NCBI GenBank assembly: GCA_002725175.2 | Contig: PBQX02000087.1 | Coordinates: 1 to 11,891 of the forward strand | Direction: 5' to 3' | Origin: CACKLF01 sp002725175 | Lineage (GTDB): Bacteria > Pseudomonadota > Alphaproteobacteria > Rhodobacterales > Rhodobacteraceae | DNA length: 11,891 bases | Shown here: piece by piece, positions 1 to 5,568 of the stretch | How positions within the stretch are numbered: position 1 is the stretch's first letter | How the letters are laid out: each line of letters opens with the position of its first letter | The notes under the pieces: model-generated | Database searches by the model: none | The model's input: the letters and a program-made list of their open reading frames with translations, nothing else | Told to the model about the DNA's origin: nothing | Made by a program: the position numbers and the translations under genes

Positions 1-422
1 TCCTCTATAATGGAAATTTCGTCCTTGGAATAAATTTTATGTTCTAGTGTAATAAAGCAGAGAGGGCCAGCTGACCCTTCTTTTTCTACGATTTTCTTTA
101 TGGCGGTGATTTTTTTTGCCTTTTCTCCGATTACTAGATCATTGTAAAAAGTAAAGCGGCCTCCAGCCCACATTCTTCTGGGCAACTGTATGGGTGGTAA
201 GAAATCACCTTTTTTGGGATGGGCGTCTCTTCCAAGATCACTTTCTGGTTTCGCTTCTAGAAAATATATCCAATGCCAAAGAGGTGGTAAATTATCCCCT
301 TCTTTTAATTTAGGCGGTCTGTTTAGTGTTGCCTCCATAAAATTAGCCGGTTGAAGTCGAATTGTATCTTCTGCTTCAGTTGTTTTATTTATCCATTCTA
401 GGAGTTTTTTGGAAGTATCCAT
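1..422 (-). CDS. MaoC/HTD2-like acyl-CoA hydratase, N-terminal part (runs off the left edge)
   Basis: An open frame of 140 codons reads leftward from an ATG at 420-422 with no stop before the window edge, so the gene is partial. The protein begins MDTSKKLLEWINK and carries the N-terminal hot-dog-fold signature of the HTD2 / mesaconyl-C4-CoA hydratase-like group: PPLWHWIYFLE (residues 46-56), a GRDAHPKKGDFLPP segment (about 65-78) and LPRRMWAGGR (80-89). Family members hydrate an enoyl-CoA or dehydrate a 3-hydroxyacyl-CoA in the cytosol. The C-terminal half, with the usual hydratase Asp/His residues, lies outside the window, so the substrate cannot be read. It follows the M19 dipeptidase gene on the same strand after 70 bp with no hairpin between them, so co-transcription is possible. 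The Shine-Dalgarno sequence is weak (AATAAG just upstream). Confidence 0.82.
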   Translation of the reverse strand, partial: MDTSKKLLEWINKTTEAEDTIRLQPANFMEATLNRPPKLKEGDNLPPLWHWIYFLEAKPESDLGRDAHPKKGDFLPPIQLPRRMWAGGRFTFYNDLVIGEKAKKITAIKKIVEKEGSAGPLCFITLEHKIYSKDEISIIE

Positions 423-492
423 CTTATTTGCTTTGCAATCATTTTAAAAAGGTTGACGATAATTAATTAAATAGTGCTTTTACAACTTACCT

Positions 493-1515
493 TCAAAAAT
501 TTTTCCTTAAAAACTGTAACCAGTTTTCTGAGCATATTTTTTTTATTAGTGCATCTTCAAACCCATTTTCTCTCATTAGTTCAGTGAGTTTTGGAAGGCC
601 CGCACAATTTCCGATAAAGTCAGGTATGATGGCACCGTCAAAATCAGATCCTAGCGCTACTTTGTCTTCCCCTAAAATATTCAATAAATATTCTAAGTGT
701 TCAATTAACTCTTGCTTTGTATTTGTGTCCTTTTTGCCATCTTTTCGAAGAAAGCCTGTTGCGAAGTTTAAGCCAACAATTCCGTCTCTATCCTTTATTG
801 CGGCGAGTTGGTCGTCAGTTAAATTTCTTGGAGTTGGGCAAAGTTTATGTACATTTGAGTGGGTAGCGATTAAGGGTTTTGAAGAAATTTTTTCCACATC
901 CCAGAATCCAGCTTCATTTAAATGAGATAAATCAATTAATATACCTAAATTATTGCATTCTCTAATTAGGTTTTTCCCTGCTTTACTTAAGCCAGGTCCT
1001 TGGTCTGGTGATCCTGGAAATCCAAATGGAACGCCGTGTCCAAAGACGTTTGTTCTAGACCAAACTGGACCAATTGACCTTATGCCTAAGTCATAAAAAT
1101 GATTCAAATTAGACAAATCTTCTTCTATCATTTCCGCACCTTCAAAATGAAGAATGCAAGCAATTTTTTCTTCTGAAAGCGATTCCTCAATCTCTTTGGA
1201 GTTCAAGACAATAGAAAAGTCGGAAGGGTTGGATTGCTCCATCTTTTTTGCAATTGATATCATATCTTCAGCAGCAACCTTAGCTTTAGAAGTATCAGCT
1301 TTATCAGTACTTAGGAGTTCACCTGGGCTAGGTGAGAAAATAGCAAAAAATCCTCCTGAAAAATTGCCTTCCTTTGTGCTTTTTAGATCTAAATGTCCAT
1401 CACTGCCATTTACTCTTGTTGATTGGAGGAAACCATTTCCACCATGATCGCCAGCTAGCCATAGGCGCAACAATAGATCATTGTGACCGTCGAAAACTAT
1501 ATCTTTATGATTCAT
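493..1515 (-). CDS. Peptidase family M19 (membrane/renal dipeptidase-like) dipeptidase
   Basis: This 340-residue protein has the length and motifs of family M19 zinc dipeptidases. The first metal pair is H11/D13 in FDGHNDLL, the bridging glutamate is E125 in HFEGAE, further metal histidines are H198 (DLSHLN) and H219 (ATHSN), a conserved arginine is R230, and the catalytic or substrate Asp is D291 in GSDFDG. No signal peptide or membrane anchor is visible, so it should be cytosolic, as many bacterial homologues are. Family members hydrolyse dipeptides, and some act on other amides of amino acids. The ATG at 1513-1515 has a good Shine-Dalgarno sequence (GAAGG, 7-8 nt upstream). It is divergent from the NnrU gene and precedes the hydratase fragment. 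An M19 dipeptidase (PA5396) lies in the P. aeruginosa dimethylglycine/glycine-betaine locus, which makes a link with the sox operon 2.5 kb away plausible. That link is inference. Confidence 0.93.
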   Translation of the reverse strand: MNHKDIVFDGHNDLLLRLWLAGDHGGNGFLQSTRVNGSDGHLDLKSTKEGNFSGGFFAIFSPSPGELLSTDKADTSKAKVAAEDMISIAKKMEQSNPSDFSIVLNSKEIEESLSEEKIACILHFEGAEMIEEDLSNLNHFYDLGIRSIGPVWSRTNVFGHGVPFGFPGSPDQGPGLSKAGKNLIRECNNLGILIDLSHLNEAGFWDVEKISSKPLIATHSNVHKLCPTPRNLTDDQLAAIKDRDGIVGLNFATGFLRKDGKKDTNTKQELIEHLEYLLNILGEDKVALGSDFDGAIIPDFIGNCAGLPKLTELMRENGFEDALIKKICSENWLQFLRKNF

Positions 1516-1558
1516 GCTTTAGCCTTCAAAAAGAGTTGAGTAGGTGTCTTAAGCTTCT

Positions 1559-1587
1559 TTTAATCTTAAGCAATGTGCAAGATTAAA
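1559..1587. repeat. Inverted repeat in the dipeptidase/NnrU divergent intergenic region
   Basis: Perfect 9-bp arms TTTAATCTT (1559-1567) and AAGATTAAA (1579-1587) flank an 11-nt spacer in which GC/GC (1570-1571 with 1577-1578) could extend the stem. It sits 44 bp upstream of the dipeptidase start and 120 bp upstream of the NnrU start. It could be an operator or a 5'-UTR hairpin of the dipeptidase transcript. There is no clean T tract on either side that would favour a terminator. The rest of the 1516-1707 gap is AT-rich and shows no promoter I would defend. Confidence 0.45.
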
Positions 1588-1707
1588 CAATGATTTGTTC
1601 AAAATTTTATTAAAGATTTTAATTTTTATTATTTTTGTGATGGTGTGAGTAAGGGAATAGTTTATAAGTATAGCTGAACAGTTTTATTTTTTTGTGCAGA
1701 AGGTATC

Positions 1708-2289
1708 ATGAATTTAATAGTATTAGGCATTCTTCTTTTTAGCTTTGGACATATGTTTAAGAGGCTTATGCCTGCAGGAAGAGAATTTTTAGATCATAGA
1801 TTTGGAGAAAACTTGGGTAAAGGCTTTGTGGCTTTATTCCTTGTTTCTGGGGTAATTTTAATCACTTTTGGTTACTATCATAATGAGTTCGATATCTATT
1901 TTTATACTGCGCCAACCTGGTTAACTGCTTTAATGCATTTGTTGATGCTGATTTCGGTAGCGTTTATGCAGGCGGGAAAGTCATTATTTGGACATGCAAG
2001 TCGCTTAGGAAGCAAAGTTAAGCATCCTATGCTCACAGGCTTAATAATTTGGAGCATTGCTCATTTGCTGGTCAATGGAACACTGATGGCGTATATTCTC
2101 TTTGGGGGTTTAGGCCTTTGGGGGCATGCCCAAATCTTCCTTTTGAATAGAGGTCTTTCGGAAGAGCCGGAGCCTGTTAAAGGCACTTTAGCTGGAGATT
2201 TAATACTAGGTGGTATAGTTGTGCTCTTGTACGCAATTTTTGTAGGGATACATGTGTATCTTGGTGCAAATATGTACCCATTCCTATAG
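1708..2289 (+). CDS. NnrU-family integral membrane protein
   Basis: This 193-residue, very hydrophobic protein has about five membrane segments, near residues 1-18, 38-56, 70-88, 108-132 and 160-182. The NnrU family hallmark is the block KHPMLTGLIIWSIAHLLVNG at 105-124, preceded by FGHASRLGSK. NnrU was first linked with nitrite/nitric-oxide reduction clusters, and homologues also occur in carotenoid and other contexts, so a direct role in denitrification should not be assumed. No nir or nor gene is in this window. The ATG is preceded by AGAAGGT at a normal spacing. The P5CR-like gene begins 27 bp downstream, which suggests that NnrU is the first gene of a three-gene operon. Family assignment is confident; the function here is unknown. 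Confidence 0.88.
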   Translation: MNLIVLGILLFSFGHMFKRLMPAGREFLDHRFGENLGKGFVALFLVSGVILITFGYYHNEFDIYFYTAPTWLTALMHLLMLISVAFMQAGKSLFGHASRLGSKVKHPMLTGLIIWSIAHLLVNGTLMAYILFGGLGLWGHAQIFLLNRGLSEEPEPVKGTLAGDLILGGIVVLLYAIFVGIHVYLGANMYPFL

Positions 2290-2316
2290 GTTTAAGCTCA
2301 CTCTGGGAGTAATATT

Positions 2317-3054
2317 ATGCAATTGGGTTTTATAGGTACTGGAGCTATATCTACTGCAGTAATAGAGGGCATAGTATCAGATCAGCACACGATCTGTATA
2401 AGTAAGCGAAGTTTGGTAAACTCAGTTAGACTGTCAGAAACTTATCAAAATATCAGTACAAATGAAAATCAAGGAGTCATAGATAATAGTGAGGTAGTAT
2501 TTATTGGCTTAACTGTGGATAAGGCTGAGCTGGTCTTAAAAGATCTTAATTTTCGAAAGGATCAAAGGGTTGTGTCCTTTATGGCTGCGGTTTCAGAGAA
2601 AAAAATTAAGGAACTGGTGTGCCCTGCTAAGTTTGAATCAATCATGATTCCTTGGCCAGCTATTAAAAATAAGAACTCTCCAGTTTTATGTTGGCCTAAT
2701 TCAGTTTTGATACAAGAAATTTTTGGAAAAGAAAATAATGTTATTCAATTTGACGATTTTCTAGATTTTGAGCGGTATTTGATCGCACAAGCAGTTTTGT
2801 CACCAATATTACAAATGACAAAAACAGCCTCAAATTGGCTAACCGAGAAGGCTTCAAATGACAACCAGGCTGATGACTTCCTTAGATCTCTTATTTCTTC
2901 AACTCTCCAATCTGATAGCTTGAGTCAGGGAATTAAAGGGTTGAGTACTAAAGGTGGTTTAAATGAAACATTAAGGATGTACCTAGGCGAAAAGGGGCTC
3001 TATAGTGATTTGAAAGAAGGTCTTGATACTTTGTACAAATCTCGGAAAGAGTGA
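2317..3054 (+). CDS. Divergent pyrroline-5-carboxylate reductase-like NAD(P)-binding protein
   Basis: The 245-residue protein opens with a Rossmann dinucleotide motif, MQLGFIGTGAIS (GxGxxx at 7-12), as in ProC. The middle VVSFMAAVS (85-93) and MIPWPAI (110-116) correspond to the ProC VVSIAAGV and MPNTPA blocks. The C-terminal dimerisation region has GLSTKGGLNE (208-217) in place of the ProC consensus SPGGTT, so residues normally lining the P5C site differ. True ProC reduces 1-pyrroline-5-carboxylate to proline with NAD(P)H. I infer that this paralogue reduces a related imine, or another substrate, and may not be the housekeeping proC. It lies between the NnrU and GST genes with 27-bp and 17-bp gaps. 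The Shine-Dalgarno sequence is GGGAG upstream of the ATG. Family membership is likely; the exact substrate is unknown. Confidence 0.8.
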   Translation: MQLGFIGTGAISTAVIEGIVSDQHTICISKRSLVNSVRLSETYQNISTNENQGVIDNSEVVFIGLTVDKAELVLKDLNFRKDQRVVSFMAAVSEKKIKELVCPAKFESIMIPWPAIKNKNSPVLCWPNSVLIQEIFGKENNVIQFDDFLDFERYLIAQAVLSPILQMTKTASNWLTEKASNDNQADDFLRSLISSTLQSDSLSQGIKGLSTKGGLNETLRMYLGEKGLYSDLKEGLDTLYKSRKE

Positions 3055-3071
3055 ATTAATAAGAGGGTACT

Positions 3072-3764
3072 ATGGGAAGTAATGTTAAACTTGATCTAAT
3101 ATATTTTAAAATGCGTGCTTTTGCGGAGCCTGCTCAGCTCTTGTTGTCCTACGGAAATCTTGAATACAAGTATCATATGGCTTGGGATTATTATAATAAG
3201 TCTTGGGATGAGCTAAAAGAGACAATACCGTTTGGGCAATTGCCTTTATTAGTTGTGAACGATGAGATTAAAATATGGCAAAGCGGATCAATTGTGAGGT
3301 ATATTTCTAATCTGATTGGTAAAAACCCAAGAAACACCGAAGAATTGGGAAAGGTGGATGCATTATTTGAGTCTAGTCAAGAACTACTGCAACCATTAAA
3401 TATGACAATTAACTTTTTGTCTGGAGACGCTTTTGAAAAGAATAAAGAATTGGTGTTGGGCAGCTTCAAGCCTAAATTGTCTTACTTTAATCGAATAATT
3501 GAAACTTCTGGGGGGCCATTTTTTTATGGAAGCGAGCCTTTTTATTGTGATTTTGGGGTTTATCATCAATTTTCTCTCTTAAGACTTCTAGATGAGCAAT
3601 TATTTAAAGACACTCCTTTGATCTCTAGTTTTATGGGAGAAATTGAAAATCTTTCAGGTGTAAAGGAATATCTTGATAAAAGGCCTGAATTAATAGGAGT
3701 TTCATCATGCCCTCAGCTTGTAATTAACGGGAAAGCTGTTGCTACGGGTGCATCTCCAGATTAG
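3072..3764 (+). CDS. Glutathione S-transferase family protein (sigma-like)
   Basis: This 230-residue cytosolic protein has the two-domain GST layout. The thioredoxin-like N-terminal domain has the candidate catalytic tyrosine Y11 in LIYFKMRAFAEPAQLLL, the cis-proline block GQLPLLVV with P at about 58-59, and the glutathione-contact segment WQSGSIVRYI. The helical C-terminal domain contains CDFGVYHQF, where the Asp fits the GST N-capping box. The pattern YF..R..AEP with QSG/S.I.RYI resembles sigma/prostaglandin-D-synthase-like GSTs. Such enzymes conjugate or isomerise electrophiles with glutathione. The start has GAGGG seven or so bases upstream, and the gene follows the P5CR-like gene by 17 bp, so it is probably its operon partner. 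The C-terminal tail (CPQLVINGKAVATGASPD) is not a recognised domain. The substrate is unknown. Confidence 0.88.
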   Translation: MGSNVKLDLIYFKMRAFAEPAQLLLSYGNLEYKYHMAWDYYNKSWDELKETIPFGQLPLLVVNDEIKIWQSGSIVRYISNLIGKNPRNTEELGKVDALFESSQELLQPLNMTINFLSGDAFEKNKELVLGSFKPKLSYFNRIIETSGGPFFYGSEPFYCDFGVYHQFSLLRLLDEQLFKDTPLISSFMGEIENLSGVKEYLDKRPELIGVSSCPQLVINGKAVATGASPD

Positions 3765-3778
3765 TGTTTAAATATCTT

Positions 3779-3788
3779 TGAGCGCTCA
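3779..3788. repeat. Short perfect palindrome TGAGCGCTCA downstream of the GST gene
   Basis: A 10-bp perfect palindrome starts 14 bp after the GST stop codon, and its GC-rich core stands out in an AT-rich spacer. No T tract follows directly. It may be part of a transcript-end structure, a protein-binding site, or chance. Confidence 0.3.
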
Positions 3789-3817
3789 GATAGGTATTTT
3801 TGGGTTTATTTTTAATT

Positions 3818-3847
3818 TAGTTTAATATTAAACTATAGTGTTTTTTT
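3818..3847 (+). terminator. Candidate intrinsic terminator after the NnrU-P5CR-GST unit
   Basis: TAGTTTAATATTAAACTA (3818-3835) is a perfect 18-bp palindrome that can fold as a 7-bp stem with an ATAT loop. Five bases later comes a run of seven T (3841-3847). The position, about 50 bp after the GST stop and before the sox promoter region, suits a rho-independent terminator separating the two operons. The stem is almost entirely A/T and therefore weak, and the T tract is not immediately adjacent, so an operator is an alternative reading. Confidence 0.4.
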
Positions 3848-3933
3848 AAGAGCCTGAATGGGTAGGAAAAGAGTTTTATTGGATAATTCATCTTTAATAT
3901 AAAGAATGCATAATTCTGAACCACTTCGTTAAA

Positions 3934-3985
3934 TGTCCGTTTCAAAGTAGTTGCTGGCCGAAATAAGCAAGATTAGGTGTAAATT
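3934..3985 (+). promoter_or_regulatory. Candidate activator site and promoter of the sox operon
   Basis: TGTCCG (3934-3939) and TGGCCG (3955-3960) form a direct repeat with 5 of 6 matches, their starts exactly 21 bp apart. That is two helical turns, the usual arrangement for two HTH motifs of AraC-family activators. About 20 bp downstream is a -10-like TAAATT (3980-3985). With 17-bp spacing, the -35 position would overlap the proximal repeat and has no TTGACA match, as expected of an activator-dependent promoter. The start of soxB is 32 bp further on. I infer control by the GlxA/AraC regulator at 9106-10119. The rest of the 253-bp spacer (3765-4017) holds the two palindromes listed separately and no recognisable riboswitch. 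Confidence 0.35.
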
Positions 3986-4017
3986 GTATTTTAATTTGTC
4001 CTAAGAAGGGGTGATAT

Positions 4018-5268
4018 ATGCGGTACTCAGCATTTTCCATTTTTAAAGAGGCTATCAGTGGCCATAAGGGCTGGAAACCTGCTTGGAGGCGTGCAGAACC
4101 AAGACCAAAATACGATGTAGTTATTATTGGGGGAGGTGGTCACGGTTTAGCGACGGCGCATTATATTTCTAAGGTTTATGGAATAACTAACGTTGCAGTG
4201 CTTGAGAAAGGTTGGGCAGGAGGTGGTAATGTTGGCCGAAATACAACCATAATTCGTTCTAATTACTTACTTGATGGAAATGAACCCTTCTATGAATTTT
4301 CCCTCAAACTATGGGAAAACCTGGAACAAGATTTGAATTATAACGCAATGGTAAGTCAAAGAGGTATCTTGAACCTGATNCATTCNGATCCCCAGAGGGA
4401 TGCTTTCGTTCGTAGGGGGAATGCAATGCGCCTCAATGGGGCGGATTCTGAACTTCTAAATAAAAAACAGGTCCAAGAAATGTACCCTTTTTTAAATTTT
4501 GAAAACAGTCGCTTTCCTATCCAGGGAGGCTTAATGCAACGTCGAGGTGGAACTGTGCGTCATGATGCGGTTGCTTGGGGTTATGCGAGAGCAGCAGACT
4601 CTAGGGGTGTGGATATAATTGAGAATTGCGAGGTTACTGGTTTTATAATTAAGAATAAAAAGGTTGTGGGTTTAGAAACTACTAGAGGAAAGATATCTAC
4701 AAACAAAGTTGGGTGTGCAGTGGCAGGATCTTCCGGTCGAGTAATGGCAAAAGCGGGTATGCGCCTTCCTATAGAAAGTCATGTGTTGCAAGCATTTGTA
4801 ACTGAAGGGCTTAAGCCTGTGCTCTCTGGCGTTATAACATTTGGAGCAGGCCACTTTTATGTAAGTCAATCAGATAAGGGTGGACTTGTTTTCGGAGGAG
4901 ATATTGATGGGTATAATAGCTACGCGCAGAGGGGAAATTTAGCCACTGTTGAGGATGTTTGTGAAGGAGGGATGGCTTTAATGCCTATGATTGGGCGTGC
5001 CAAATTGTTAAGGATGTGGGGAGGTATAATGGATATGAGTATGGATGGCTCTCCAATTATTGATAAGACCGATATTGAGGGTCTCTATTTTAATGGTGGT
5101 TGGTGTTATGGTGGATTTAAAGCCACACCTGCGTCAGGATATTGCTTTGCGCACTTGCTTGCAACGGGATCACCACATGATACTGCAACTGAATTCAGGT
5201 TTGATCGCTTTAATAGGGGATTAATGATTGATGAAAAAGGTGTCGGTGCCCAACCGAACCTTCATTAA
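4018..5268 (+). CDS. soxB: Sarcosine oxidase, beta subunit (SoxB)
   Basis: The beta subunit of heterotetrameric sarcosine oxidase oxidises sarcosine (N-methylglycine) with non-covalent FAD, passes electrons to covalently held FMN at the alpha/beta interface, and yields glycine, H2O2 and 5,10-methylene-tetrahydrofolate. The 416-residue protein is full length. It starts MRYSAFSIFKEAISGHKGWK, has the FAD-binding GGGGHG at 38-43 in DVVIIGGGGHG, GGGNVGRNTTIIRSNYL shortly after, and GGTVRHDAVAWGYARAAD with H182 as the expected covalent FMN attachment site. The C-terminus has GGWCYGGFKATPASG. Ambiguous bases at 4380 and 4386 fall in third codon positions (ATN gives Ile or Met at residue 121; TCN is always Ser at 123), so the protein is essentially unaffected. 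The Shine-Dalgarno AAGGGG precedes the ATG at good spacing. It is first in soxBDAG. A related N-methyl amino acid could be the true substrate. Confidence 0.95.
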   Translation: MRYSAFSIFKEAISGHKGWKPAWRRAEPRPKYDVVIIGGGGHGLATAHYISKVYGITNVAVLEKGWAGGGNVGRNTTIIRSNYLLDGNEPFYEFSLKLWENLEQDLNYNAMVSQRGILNLXHXDPQRDAFVRRGNAMRLNGADSELLNKKQVQEMYPFLNFENSRFPIQGGLMQRRGGTVRHDAVAWGYARAADSRGVDIIENCEVTGFIIKNKKVVGLETTRGKISTNKVGCAVAGSSGRVMAKAGMRLPIESHVLQAFVTEGLKPVLSGVITFGAGHFYVSQSDKGGLVFGGDIDGYNSYAQRGNLATVEDVCEGGMALMPMIGRAKLLRMWGGIMDMSMDGSPIIDKTDIEGLYFNGGWCYGGFKATPASGYCFAHLLATGSPHDTATEFRFDRFNRGLMIDEKGVGAQPNLH

Positions 5269-5280
5269 GGAGTTTTTAAA

Positions 5281-5568
5281 TTGATCATTCCTCATCCATT
5301 GTTAGGACCAAGAGATTCTCAAGAGTTTGTTTATTTAGGCGACGCCACTCTTATGGATAGGCCAGATCCTGAAAAACCGAATGCTCAGAAAAAATTCTAC
5401 GAGTACATGTATTTACGAGATAATCCGGATGGTATTCATAAAGAGCTTTGGTTCCATGAGCAAGGGGATCGCTCTTGGTTAATTGTAACAAGAAACACTG
5501 TTACACATGAAATTATCGACGCTGTTTTGGCTAATGATATGGGTTTCCAAAAAGGTAACAAGCCATGA
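5281..5568 (+). CDS. soxD: Sarcosine oxidase, delta subunit (SoxD), zinc-site variant
   Basis: This 95-residue subunit matches SoxD in size, in operon position and in the block YLRDNPDGIHKELWFHEQGDRSWLIVTRNTVTHEI (from about 44). The N-terminal part reads IPHPLLGPRDSQEFVYLGDA. Canonical SoxD has IPCPYCGPRD, whose two cysteines bind a structural zinc together with a His and a Cys near residues 59 and 63. Here the Cys pair is His5 and Leu8, H59 is kept, and position 63 is Asp, so the zinc site appears lost. The start is a TTG at 5281, supported by a full AAGGAG (5267-5272) that overlaps the soxB stop and lies 8 nt upstream. Its stop overlaps the soxA start (ATGA, 5565-5568), indicating translational coupling. 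The subunit is cytosolic and structural. Confidence 0.92.
   Translation: MIIPHPLLGPRDSQEFVYLGDATLMDRPDPEKPNAQKKFYEYMYLRDNPDGIHKELWFHEQGDRSWLIVTRNTVTHEIIDAVLANDMGFQKGNKP

Noticed and set aside
584..925. 113-residue plus-strand open frame, and others at 1154-1447, 1374-1586, 9740-9967 and 11351-11590
   Set aside because: They lie antisense within well-supported genes, have no recognisable domains, and mirror the codon structure of the real gene.
3765..4017. Riboswitch in the soxB leader (glycine or folate type)
   Set aside because: I could not find the conserved core or paired helices of a known class; the predicted promoter would also leave only a short leader.
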